A stretch of 64,000 nucleotides of DNA from the NCBI GenBank assembly GCA_000469685.2, contig LS997567.1, forward strand, positions 3,230,163-3,294,162. Direction: 5' to 3'. Shown here piece by piece: positions 1 to 12,109 of this stretch (position 1 is its first letter; the number at the start of each line of letters is the position of its first letter). Position numbers and translations under genes: made by a program. A model generated the notes under the pieces. It was given only the letters and a program-made list of their open reading frames with translations, was not told the origin of the DNA and did no database searches. This DNA is from Haemonchus contortus (taxonomy: Eukaryota > Nematoda > Chromadorea > Rhabditida > Trichostrongylidae).

Positions 1-1825
1 ATCGCCGTGATAATCAATAAGGTCGGAGAAACACGTCATAAGACCAACCGTCACCGTGATTGAAAAATTTAAGCTGGCCGTCCAGAGTTTTGGTGACTTC
101 GATAGAGCTCATGCAATCAAATATGAACACGAAAAAGCAGAATCGGGAGAAGGATAGGGCCCAGGCCAGGTAAAAAGCCTGCGAAGTGGTCCCGGATCAG
201 AAAGGATCAAGCAACCGCATTTTCAACGTTTCACTTCCTTTCGGACCAGTTTTTAATGCTAAATTTCTGAATTTATTCAGCAGATTAGACCTGCTCAATG
301 TACTCATGGTCAGTAATGAATGAATAGTAAGTAATCAGAAAGTAAATGGAGGGCTCTAGTCGAAGTACGAGTTTTGAACGAGGGATATTCCCGGTGCTGG
401 ATCCTCTTGGATTAGAATTTAAAGGTGTTAAAATGAGCAGAAATGTGAATAACCGGAGACGGAATAAGACTAAACTAAATATTTCAAAAGATAACCGCAG
501 AATGTAATTACTAGTAACCAAATGACTGATATCATGGGTGGCATCCATATGTGGGTTGGCTGTACGAACTGATATGTGGCCACCAATCAATGGCCGTGCA
601 AAAATAAGCACCGCAGACGCACACACGCACAAAGCGGCTCTCCCGAAAGACCAAAGGGCGACCATGCTTGTAATCGTGAACGTAGCGTGTGAGTAGTTTA
701 CTAGTAACATTCCTGAACAGGGTGGGGTTGATGTGGGAGCTCAAAAGAAACGGAAGCACACAGGCAAAGTTCAATGCGATCACAGCTCCTAAGCGCGTAA
801 TCAGCTTAGTTTCGGAGATAAAAAAGTTCCCAAGCGGCACGTCATCCATAATAATTCGATCACCGTTGCAGTTGGGATCGTGTACAGAGGGGCAGGGTGG
901 GGCCATAAACACGGACGGTGTTTGATCAAATCATTTTGTAGACTTTCATTGAACGAAGAGGGCAGGGGAACTTTGAAATGTTCTGTGGTTTCATATAAAA
1001 ACCTGTCTAGTGCCACATATTCAATCCCCACCACCCAATTAATATCGGATTGAGGAAGAGTCGAACCGACTGTCAAGAACATTAAAGCCTTTGTGCGAAT
1101 CGACCATTCCAGGTAACACAGTGCAGTGGTGTTCTACTTAAATTCTCGACAAAGCTGATCGACCTCGAAAAAATGGACTTCTTCAAGGTGTGCGAAATCG
1201 GTCCACCGAAATGAAAAAAATGAGTGAGGTCTCTCAAGTTGCTTAGTTTTTTTCACAGTAACTACATGACTAACAAAAACTCAAAAAAACAGGCTTCATC
1301 ACAAATGCGAACCGAAGCAGTAGAAAAACCTTGAAATTGTTTGGAGAACATTTCGAATAACCAACTCAAGGTGCTGCTTTGAACATTCCACTCAATGGAG
1401 GTCAGAGGTAGAGCGATGAAGTATGAACGTCATGGATGCACTCCTTAGATGACCAGACCACCAATAGAAGGACAAGAAGACACTATAGAGGAGAAGGTCG
1501 GTCGTCATTGGCTGGCCATCGAAAAAAGTACTCCTCCGAGAACTCCTACTGGTCTTCAAAGAAAGAAGTAGCAGACATATACTGAATTCAGGAATGGACG
1601 GCAATGAGCCTAGAGATTCAGAGGAAAAGCTTGCTCGAAAAAAATTGCTTTCTCTCGAAAAAACAAATGCTCAGCTCATAAAGACATAAAAAAAGAGTCA
1701 GAAGTCAGTCAAAATGATTCTGGTTTATCCCTCGCAATCAGATGGTAGCCTGTTTCTTTCTTTACAGAACAAGAACCTGATTTTTTTTCATTAAAACAAA
1801 GTATTAAGGACAACAAAGAAATCAA

Positions 1826-2110
1826 GGGCGCGGGTGATGTAGTGACAAGTGGCGCACTTCACACGCGCATGGTCACCTGTTCAAATCCCCGTCTGGTAAC
1901 CGCTTGAGCAACCAATCCTTCCATCCTTCCGGGGTCGGTTGATCGGGACTAGATTATCTGGGAGTATAAAAGTACTGAACTGTACATCGGCTGGCCACCG
2001 CAAGTCATTGTATAGGCCTCATAAGCATTCAGCACGCCATTACGATTCTGAATGGAAGTCGAATGTGTAGGCGCATTCCTCAGACGGGATTGATTAACGC
2101 CCCAAACTTG
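1826..2110 (+). repeat. tRNA-like SINE
   Basis: Head 'gatgtagtgacaagtggcgc' resembles an A box, and 'ctgttcaaatcccc' a B box. Body landmarks 'cggctggccaccgcaagtca' and 'gaatggaagtcgaatg' define the family. Confidence 0.8.
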
Positions 2111-2469
2111 ATCCTCCAAAAAAAATCTACATCGAAAAAACCCCCTCTACTTTGAGAGCTTCTTCATCCTTAAATGTATCTTGCTACAGAAATGAAATAC
2201 CTACAAATAATAACTACAGGCAAATCACCGCTTTGTTTCCTTGAAGCTCTCGCAAAAGCTCAAACAACTCTACTTTTTGGTAACCTAGGAAACGAAAATT
2301 ATCACATTAGATGTTCACTTAATAAGGAAGCGAGCAATCCAAAAGCAGGCTTCCGTGAAAAAAGATATTGATACGGCTTTCCGAAGGAATTGCAAGATTT
2401 TCCAGCTCAATTCACGTTGCAGTTCAATTTTGCGAATAAAAAGGGAGAGCCTGAAGTCTCTACGCGTTC

Positions 2470-2730
2470 ATCAGCCCCATCTGAGGGATGCGTCCTGCAT
2501 TCGACTTCCATTCAGAATCACAGCGGCAGTTGAACGCGAATTTGCCCTTACAAGAATTGCGGTACCAGTCGATACAAGTCAGAGCTTTTACCCTCCCAGA
2601 CGGCTTAGCACCAAATAACCGACGTCGAAGGGATAGAAGGCTTGGTTGGCCTAGCCATATATCGAGCCACGATTCGAACCCATGATCTTACAAGTGTGAT
2701 ATTACGCCATGCCACTACACCACTTCCCTA
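2470..2730 (-). repeat. tRNA-like SINE
   Basis: Reverse-strand copy. B box 'gggttcgaatcg' on the minus strand; the head is at the right end ('ccactacaccacttcc' on plus). Inverted partner of 1826-2110. Confidence 0.8.
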
Positions 2731-3282
2731 ATCTCATTTTTATTGCTACCCATTTCGTACTTTTTCCTGCCTACTTTATAAGTTCTACCGTCAATTTAGT
2801 ATAAGTAGACCCCATCAAATTTGCAATCAGTTTCGTAAAGTTTTAGGGTGTTTTAAAACGACGTGATTTGCACCATAAGGGAACATCGACTCGTTTGTTC
2901 GCCATGGCTCCCCCCCCCCCCCCCCCCCCTGTAGCAACTCTGATGGGCGTGCAGCGAAACGTTAATTATAATGTTTTACTGTTTTCTAAGTGAAATTTCC
3001 CCATTTAATTATACCGAAATATTCGTCATTTTGCGGCCATTTATTCAGATTGTGCCTGAAGAAACGCTCCTGCCTCTTAGCTATCATTTGTGAAGGGGAA
3101 TAACGACGGACACGCATAGACTGACAATAAATCAGCCAAATTTTGTCAATATTTTGAATAAAAAAAGATGTAGAGAGCCAATAAATAACGATAAAGTGCA
3201 TTGAAGTCCAAAAAGTCCAGGCAGTCGAACTAGGCCTTCCCCCCTCCCAGACAGATAATCATCACGGATTTTGCGACGAGCA

Positions 3283-3316
3283 AAAATTTCCCGTTTCACA
3301 TGATACATATACATGA
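3283..3316 (+). repeat. Representative of a recurring motif of about 48 bp
   Basis: Consensus of the form CGACGAGCAAAATTTCCCG, TTTCAYATGATTCATATAT, then GAAGTGGTCGC. Other forward copies: 9587, 10227, 17751, 19649, 20290, 24446, 27608, 28078, 28724, 32656, 35176, 36683. Reverse copies: 7001, 18311, 26757, 32210, 34266. It occurs in blocks A, B, C and F, and I saw none beyond 39 kb. Confidence 0.8.
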
Positions 3317-3835
3317 CTCAATCTCAATCCGACTGTTCAATGTATTCACTGTCAGTAATGTATGACTAGCAATTTGCCAGAAAGAAAAGGAAAGGGCCCT
3401 TGCCGAAGTACGAGTACTGAACGAGAGATGTTCCCGGTGCTAGATCCTCTTGGATCAGAAATTAAAGGTGTTGAAATGAGCAGGATTGCGAGTAACGAAA
3501 ACGAAGTTAGACGAGATAAGAGATAACCGCAGAATTCTTGATAAAAATAAGAAGTCCGAATCTCACAGTACAGCTGAATACAATCATACTTGAAGTTTTC
3601 TTGTACATTCAGCGAGAGATCGATTTAAATAGAGATTTCCGGGGACTTGGACCATTTACATGGGCAAAGTTTGTGATACCGGCTTAATGAAGATTTTTGC
3701 AAGAGATGTCAATTAATTGGGAAGAAATGCTTGTTCCCTTTAACTCGCATTTCCATTTAAAATTAAGGAGAAATCCTCTTGGTCGATTCCGTTTTGAATT
3801 GGAGTCCCCCTCCCCACCCCCCCCCCCCCCCCCCC

Positions 3836-4035
3836 TCATAGGGCCATATGTAGAATGACCTGTGGTGGCCAGTCGATGGTCAAGTAGTGTTTCTATCCTC
3901 CAATTTGTGATGCCCAGCCGACTCCGAAGGATTTCAAGGCTTGATGAGGGCTTAGCCGAGTATCGATTTCGGACTCGATCTCCGAACCAGGAGTGAAGCG
4001 ATAGTACACTATTTACCACTACACTACCTCCGCCC
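3836..4035 (-). repeat. tRNA-like SINE, diverged
   Basis: Minus-strand copy with the head 'ggcggaggtagtgtagtggt' at its right end and 'tcgatggtcaagtagtgttt' within. It is preceded by a poly-C run at about 3817-3835. Confidence 0.7.
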
Positions 4036-4039
4036 AACA

Positions 4040-4780
4040 TTGTTCAATAGAGAAAATTAGTAATAGCTGTTTTGAAAGCTATTTTCAGAATAATAAAAAC
4101 ATTCCCTTTCTTAGCCTTCAAGCCGTTTTAAAAGCAATTGTCAGCGTAGGGGAAATATTTCTTTTCATTGCCGCCATCGCTCGTCATTTCATAATTTCAG
4201 AAAACCACCATACTAAAGAGAAACTGCTTTCCGGGTCAATTCACTGCGTTACCTGTAAGAAATCCTCCCTATTGCCTAATGTCTCTAAGACCTTACCGAA
4301 TTTCCTTTCATGGTTACAGTAACCTGGAAATGTGAAGTCAGTGTGCAAATTTTATCGGCGGGTCAGATAGGCTGCTTTCATAGTCCGCCGGCCGGCCGGC
4401 GTGCCGGCGTGCCGGCGCGCCGGCGCGCCGGCGCGCTGGCCGGCGGAGGCAGTGCTAGCGGGGAGGAGGGAGGCAGACAGTGTAAGACAAACAGTCCACG
4501 CCCCTTCGAAGGTTGTTTGTTTTCAACCCCTCGAAGGGGCGTGGACTGTTTGCCTATCTGTCTGCCTCCCTCCTCCCCGCTAGCACTGCCTCCGCCGGCC
4601 AGCGCGCCGGCACGCCGGCCGGCGGACTATGAAAGCAGCCATAGATAACATCTAGAAAAGTAGACAAGTCACACGAGAAAACTCAACGGTTGACGTAGAT
4701 AGGTGAGATTTTCCATTATAGGTAATCTATGTTTGAAAATAAAGTGGCCACTGTATGATTTAGCGATTGAAGCGAGAAAA
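4040..4780 (+). repeat. Duplicated block D, copy 1
   Basis: Aligns with 5265-5700 through 'atcgctcgtcat', 'tttccgggtc' and 'gaagtcagt...aaattttatcg'. It is interrupted by the GC-rich fold-back element. Confidence 0.75.
4370..4640. mobile_element. GC-rich fold-back element (MITE-like)
   Basis: Arms starting GGCTGCTTTCATAGTCCGCC and ending in its reverse complement cover almost the whole 271 bp. The arms are extremely GC-rich (CCGG/GCGC runs), and an inner pair 'ccacgccccttcgaagg' / 'cctcgaaggggcgtgg' forms the tip. ATA flanks both ends (4367-4369, 4641-4643). The related block at 5541-5570 lacks it. No coding sequence; the family is not identified. Confidence 0.85.
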
Positions 4781-4858
4781 ACACTCGACTCGAAAAATTT
4801 ATTTATTTATTAAATAAATTTCTCGAGTCGAGCGTTTTTCTTGCTTCAATCGTAAATC
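4757..4858. repeat. Imperfect palindrome, 48-bp arms
   Basis: Left arm 'gatttagcgattgaagcgag' onwards pairs with the right arm ending 'gcttcaatcgtaaatc', with few mismatches and an AT-rich centre (TTTATTTATTAAATAAA). Related single-arm sequences ('gcgagaaaaacactcgac') occur near 5680 and 28,795. Confidence 0.85.
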
Positions 4859-5159
4859 AATCAATCGATAAATTAAACCCATATCGTGTAGTGAAAAAAT
4901 AAATTTGAAATAAATTACGAAGACCACTGTCACGTCGGATACTGACTAAGTAATTGGACGAGAAATCCAAATAGTCAAGATGTTCGGAAAAATATGATCA
5001 TACATTTCTTTGAGCAAGAGGAATCAAAATAATTATCTATGTTAATGAAATTAATTGAAGAGCGTATACCGCCTTTATTCGGGGAAATTTGGAAGAAACG
5101 ATTCCCTATTAGGGTATAGTGGCTAACGAAGATAATGCTTGAACACCCCAGGTCTTAAT

Positions 5160-5260
5160 TTCATGGCTTGATGAGGGCCTAGTCGAGCATCGATTCGGGT
5201 CTCGACCTTCGGACCGGGAGTATGTGGGTGATAGTCACTTACCACTACACTATCTCCGCT
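5160..5260 (-). repeat. tRNA-like SINE, truncated
   Basis: Keeps only the tRNA-like head and B-box side: 'taccactacactatctccgc' and 'gagcatcgattcgggtctcg' on plus. Confidence 0.65.
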
Positions 5261-5264
5261 CCAC

Positions 5265-5700
5265 CTTCTCCCATAGAAAACATTTAGTACTGGCCACTTT
5301 AAAAGCTATTTTTAGGACAAGAAAATATTCCCTTCCATAGCTGTCATCGCTCGTCATATCATATTTTTAGAAAAGCACTTCGCCATACTGAAGAGGGAGT
5401 CATTTCCGGGTCCACTTACTTTACTGTTTACGTTCCATTACCTGTATGAAAACTCCCTATTGTCTAATGTTTGTAACCTCATAGAATTTCCTTTTATGGA
5501 CATAATTACCTGGACAAGTGAAGTCAGTTTGTAAATTTTATCGACTGCTCATATCACCGATAACATATGGCGAAGTAGGCAAGTAGTTAATAGAAAAACT
5601 AATGTTGACGTAGACGGGCGAAATTTCCCATTATAGCTAATTAATATTTAAAAATGATGTGGCCACTATATGATTCGCGAGAAAAGCGAGAAAAACACTC
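5265..5700 (+). repeat. Duplicated block D, copy 2
   Basis: Tandem relative of 4040-4780 without the fold-back insertion. Confidence 0.75.
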
Positions 5701-5909
5701 GACAAATCAAACCCATATCATCAAGTGGAAAAAAATAAATTCCATTGAGCAAGAAGATTCAGAATTATCTTCTACGTAAGTGAAATCAATTGAAGTGTGG
5801 AGATCGCGTTTATTCGGCAAATCTAGAAGAAAGAGTTCTCTCAGGGGTGTATAGTGGCTACCAAAGGTAGCGCTTGAACGCCCCAGGTCCAAACGAACCA
5901 TTTTCGCTC

Positions 5910-6235
5910 ACGTTCCGCCCCTGTAGGCGAAGTCTAGACTTCCTAACCATAAGCAATCCAGTACCACAGCTTATACTCCCACCAAATCTGAACCCTCTAC
6001 GTCACGGGACAAAAAATTATGAATTGAATTATGAATGAAAATTGTGAATTTACTGTCAAACATTTATTCTGCGCACACTCCGCCACTGTGGGCGGAGAGG
6101 CGTAGTCCAGTCCTGCCTCCGACATAAGTGTTGCCATTCTCCCCTTCTGTAGTCCTACTAAACCTGAACCGTCTAAATCCGAGGAAACAGGAGTTATGAA
6201 TTTCCAGTCAAACAGACGCAGACACACTCACACAC
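5910..6235 (-). repeat. Fragment with two diverged 128-bp-type units and a short GT tract
   Basis: On the minus strand, 'ggaaattcataactcctgtt' and 'ccgcccacagtggcgg' match the tandem unit of the Helitron-like element. An AC-rich tract (plus strand) at 6212-6262 corresponds to its microsatellite. Helitron ends are absent, so this is a relic. Confidence 0.7.
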
Positions 6236-6789
6236 AAAACAGACACATAGACACACGCACTCAGCCACTCTAGGTGTGTTATACAATGAAGACAATTTTC
6301 GAGCGCTTATTACGCCATATCTAGGCTGCTTTCCGACTCTACAACAGACAAAGTGCTATCCTCAGAAGCCAGAGATTCGTTGCCTCAGGAGATATGAGAA
6401 ACCAACTTTATCATTAAATATGCCTTCAAACCTTCTGTTAATGATAATCAGAGATAGACAGAACACTTGTCGTCACATATCTCATATTTCTCAAGAAAAA
6501 AGCAGTGGTGAGCCAGCGAAATGGCAAAAGTGCAGAGAAGTCTTAAATGTCCAGCAGAGTCTTTCTGTCTTCTGAGGCAATCAAACCGCTTAGTAATCAG
6601 AGGAGTGATCTGTCAAATCCGAATTGCTCTCAATGAATCAAACCGACATCGCTCCAGAAAGGAAAAATCAACCTTGTACAAAATAAGGATGGTCCAGAAT
6701 GAAGAACACTGACAAATGAACGAGCATGTAGCCCCTGATAATTATCGCCCGGGGGCCTGAGCATGAAATTTCGATTGAATTGAATTGAA

Positions 6790-7166
6790 TTCGAGTAGTT
6801 CCACTAAATAAGCTAGCTCTCGTTGGAAATTATTCCGAATCAGAACATCGATTTTCCCAAAATTCCCAGAAAATTCTAATTTCGATCTATCTATCGCTGA
6901 AAATGGGAATAAAACTGTGAGATTTGAGTTTTCTTTTTCATTCTGATGTCAGTTCGATCATTCGATATCGACCCAGATTTGAGTGATAACTACTTTGACT
7001 ACCTCATGTATATGGAACATGTGAAACGGGAATTTCATGCTCGGGCAAACTGCGTGCTGATTGCCTGTCCAGGAGAGAAGATAAAGGATGATACTTGAGT
7101 GATAGATCTTTAATATCACGGCAAAGGCTTTATATACTTATAAGGATTATGTCAATTATTATCCAA
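6790..7166 (+). repeat. Duplicated block C, copy 1
   Basis: 'tttcgatctatctatcgctg', 'tttgagttttctttttcatt' and 'gtgaaacgggaatttcatgc' are shared with 18110-18480 and 31960-32400. It is interrupted at 7166/7167 by Helitron copy 2. Confidence 0.8.
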
Positions 7167-9026
7167 CCAGTCGGATCGCCCAGCTAACGCCGGGCTCTCC
7201 TTCTTCTTATGTAATGCCCGGCTACGCAGGGCATCCTCCTTCTTATGTAATAGGAACAGAGATTGGTACAAACAATCTGGGATTTCCTTTCGATGAGTAT
7301 AAAATGAAACTGTTTCATTCTAATAACGACTTCTTCGGATAGTGCTTGGTCAGGGGATGTTACAGAAAGTCGGCTTAGGAAGCATACCTGTCTAGGGCCT
7401 CCGGTCTGATCATAACCTCACTGGTTTTATGAGGACGCTAATTTACTCAGATACCACCTTCTTCAGAATGGATAGAAAGCAATTCCAGAGAGCACTGTCC
7501 GATATGAAAAGAGTGAAGCTTGCTTTTTCGGATAGTGCTTGGTTAGGGAGTGCTCCATGCCATCAGGGGTTGCCCATAACATAACATCGTCATCTCCAGC
7601 TGGCTAACCCCGTCCACTCCAGGGATTCGGCCATCCTCCCTCTGATACCTCCAGCCACTTCTTTTCCGCTTTCTAGAACGTTTTTGAATAGACTCATAAA
7701 TATTTGATTTTGCCCTCGCCACCCCCCCTCTTAGGGCAAACCCCCTTACTTCAGGGTTTTGACCGCATTCCTTCTATAGCCTCTAACCACTCACTTTCCA
7801 CATTATAGTACGTTCTTGGATAGTTTCTTTCTATTTTCAATGAGCTTTCTCAAAAAGAACCTAACACTTCAACGCATACCCCCCTCCTATGGTGGGCGGA
7901 GCTTTGCTATGCACGCATGCCCAGCACCGTAAGGCCCTGCTCACTCCTTTTATCATTTTTTCTAGCCTCCACGCCCTCTTTGAATGGAGTTATGAACCTG
8001 TGGGGAAAGTACCGCCCAATGCAAGAACGCTCCGCCCACTATCGATGGCTCTCCTTCACTTGATTTGTTGACCTGTCCCTCTACTTTGACTATTTTTTTC
8101 TCGGTGTCCGGGCTGTTAGAAACTTATTTAAGACGTTTTGCCCATGACATCACCCAATCCTACGCACGTCCCACCCTTGAAGGAGTTTTGCTAAGCTCAA
8201 ATGTGTTGTTTTGGCCTTGCCCTCTCCTCAACCCATCCCAAACTTGACCCGACTTATGCAGGTGCTCCCTAAGGTAATATCGAATTTCTGTACAATTGAA
8301 ACAAACAGACGCAAGCGCTTCCCACATGATGATGAGCTGACGTACAGATTTCGCCCAAGCAAATTTGGAAAAACTTCATCTAGCTACTGAAGTATCATGG
8401 ATAGTTTTTTGGAGTGCATAAGCGAAATTCACATTAAAAATTAGAAAATTCGATAAGATTAGATTTCTAGTGATTTCTATGGATTTCCGATTATGATTCT
8501 ACGGAAAATTACGCGTCTATTCTGGAAAACAGATCAAATGCAAAGGTACTTTCGGTAAAAATTCTTCGTGAGCAGAAAGGGTTTTTTTGCCCACGAAGCC
8601 TAACCTCTCCCCTCCCTCAGTTGGCTGCGAACCGATAGTTGAGTCGTCCATAGTATAAGTATCCAGCACGACAGTAAATAGTCAGGAGAACGTTTGATGT
8701 ATAAGAATTAGGTGAAATTCCCCAATCTAAACCGCTTTGTGGGTATTGATCTCTTGACACTAATAGGTGATCGTGGAATTGTTTCCATTCTGAGCTTCTC
8801 TAGATCCTAGGGGTTTGATTGTCCTGCGTCGTGGGAGGCGAGTTCTGCTTTTTAGTCTCTGACGTCATATTAAGAGCATCGGTTATGTTCCCATTTCATA
8901 GCTGTTTTCTCACTGCGCTCATTTGATCTCCACCCTCTTGATCGTGCCTACGTGACTTTTGCGAGGACACACAAATGGACATACAAACGGACACACAAAG
9001 TTAGCGGTTTATATACATATAGAGGA
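7167..9026 (-). mobile_element. Helitron-like non-autonomous element, copy 2
   Basis: Reverse-oriented relative of the element at 10384-13850. On the minus strand it begins TCCTCTATATGTATATAAAC after an A, passes through a short GT-rich stretch, and ends with two GC hairpins and CTGG followed by T. The interior is a more diverged, C-rich (on plus) repeat region without coding capacity. Paralogous sequence near 32,360-32,410 lacks the insertion. Confidence 0.7.
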
Positions 9027-9479
9027 TACCAAAGGCGGTGGTTACCAGTTGTTTATCCTACAGAGGTGTGGTACCTCTCTTTGAGAGTCTCTCAGGCTTT
9101 ATTGATTTGGGCTTTCACGATTTTTTTCCAGCATAAGAATACATCATCTTATGAACGACAAAAGTATTGATAATAGTAAATTCAGTGGTTTTACAGGTGG
9201 AAGGCTCTTGGCATAATCAATGGTACAACTAAAATAGGAGTAAGTTTATCATAAAAAACAGTACGAGGCCCGAATCTAAAATTCTTGTAAACAGAACCCT
9301 TTGGATATTACCAACATTACAGTGTAAACAACTTCATAAAAATATTATAGAGGGAAACAGTTGATATGCATGATTTTTTTCAACCGAAAGTCAAATCTCC
9401 CTTCATGAACAGTAAACGTCAAAGTGTCTATAACACCCCAGAACTCCTGCCTTTTGGTTGAACATGTTTCAAAGTCAGT

Positions 9480-10383
9480 AAACTGCAATTAATTTACTAA
9501 GTTTAAGGGGTCGCTCAGATCACACAAGACATCTAAAGAGACAAGCAAGCAATCGCAATGAAAATTAATGAATGACGTTAATCCCAAAATTTCCCGTTTC
9601 AGGCCATTCATATATCTGATGTGGTCACTAGGGTCATCGTTAATAGGAATCTTCATATTATGTCGAACTAACATCGCGATGAAAAAAGACTAAATTGAAA
9701 TGAAATCAGTACAGTTTAAGGATACGGAATGCTGGTAGATGGCCACACATGAAAAACGCTTCAGTGCAGTGAGGTCCCAACAGTCCAATTCTCCCCTATT
9801 GAAACAGGTAATCAGCACAAGATTCGCCCGAGTGCATAAATGTTTGACTTCATAAATCCAAATACAGGAAATACAGGAAGTGGTTAGAGTAGTAACCAGT
9901 GAAACCCGAATTGCTATAGATAAAATGTAGAACGCTGGTAGACGGCCACACACGCAGCTACGACGCGACCTACCGCCCCAGCGGCCGAAGCAAGAGTTTT
10001 CGAAACTGATGAATTGACTTCGTAAAAGTCTACTTCTTCGGCTGGCTTCACAGCAAAATTTAGCAGGCCTTGGACAAGCTCCCAAATTAAGTTCTCCAAG
10101 GAACTCCTTCTTATGATTGAAACTTTTGAATTCAGTGAACTGGAGCCAAACGGCAAATTTCAACGGCTGCTCAGGTCATCATCTAGAGAGTTGAGCAAAC
10201 ATTTAGATGAACAACTCGTGAACGTGCAAAATTTCCTGTTCCAGGTCGTTCATACACACAAAGTACTAGTCGCCATGATAATCAATAAGGTCGGAGAAAC
10301 ACGACATAATCGTTGTTATATTAAAAAAAATTTGAAGCTGACGTCCCAGAGAGATTTTTGCGAAATTCATAAAGTCGTAAAAA
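9480..10383 (+). repeat. Duplicated block B, copy 1
   Basis: Shares 'aagacatctaaagagatgtg'-type sequence, 'ggccattcatatatctgatg', 'gatggccacacatgaaaaa' and 'gcagtgaggtcccaacagtc' with 19555-20220 and 32570-33400. It is cut at 10383/10384 by the Helitron-like element. Confidence 0.8.
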
Positions 10384-10420
10384 TCCTATTATATATAACG
10401 CGCTTAAGTGTGTCTGTTGG

Positions 10421-11507
<1,087 letters not shown>

Positions 11508-12107
11508 GGAGCTGTGCAGAAGGAAACGCGCTGCGTGGGGAGCATTTAAGAATATCGAGGGAGTAGTGAAGAAGACAAAGAAACATCCGGCTCCGCGCTC
11601 ACCTTTTCGACACTGCTGTTCTTCCTGCTTTGACGTACGCCTCAGAGACTTGGACTCTACGAAAGCAGGATGAGCATGCTGTCAGCGTTGCTCAACGCGC
11701 TTTGGAAAGGACGATGCTCGGAATTTCCCTATACACGCAAGTGCAGAAGGGAATCCGGAGTTCCGAGCTCCGTCAACGAACGAAGATCAGGGACGCCGTT
11801 GACTACGCCAAGAAATCGAAGATCAGGTGGGCCGGGCACGTTATGCGATATAGTGATGACCGTTGGACCAGGGCGGTTACTGACTGGATCCCTCGGGACA
11901 TCAAACGAACTCCAGGAAGGCCGCCAACGAGATGGTCAGACTTCTTCACGAAAGCTCTGAACGAAAGGAATGTGAATCCTCGTGTCCCTGGAACGATTCA
12001 TTGGACCACTCTGGCTCGTAACAGGGACGAATGGAGACGTTACTGGCGCCCGCTCGAGGAAATCGATGATCAACGGGACGACAGGTGATACAGGTGAGGT
12101 GATACAG
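11508..12107 (+). mobile_element. 5'-truncated RTE-like retrotransposon tail
   Basis: C-terminal part of a non-LTR reverse transcriptase protein. The frame from 11630 to 12088 includes [40 protein letters not shown] and [19 protein letters not shown], the conserved tail seen in nematode RTE-like elements. Homology begins earlier ([20 protein letters not shown] near 11525) but one extra A near 11581 breaks the frame. It ends with a short TGATACAGG-type tail, typical of RTE. The catalytic YADD region and endonuclease are missing, so this copy is dead. It sits within one unit of the tandem array. Confidence 0.9.
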
Positions 12108-12109
12108 GG

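Larger units (their letters stand above)
1..3550 (+). repeat. Duplicated block A, copy 1
   Basis: Shares ordered landmarks with 13851-18050, 20220-24520 and 24515-26420: 'gagggatattcccggtgctg' (365), 'cattcctgaacagggtgggg' (708), 'ccaccacccaattaatatcg' (1027), a plus/minus SINE pair, 'ttttaaaacgacgtgatttg' (2853) and 'attcagattgtgcctgaaga' (3044). No intact gene. Several short open frames recur in the copies but are interrupted. Confidence 0.85.

Noticed and set aside
4310..4648. 112-codon Ala/Arg/Pro-rich frame
   Set aside because: It is the translation of a GC-rich palindromic element; its halves mirror each other.
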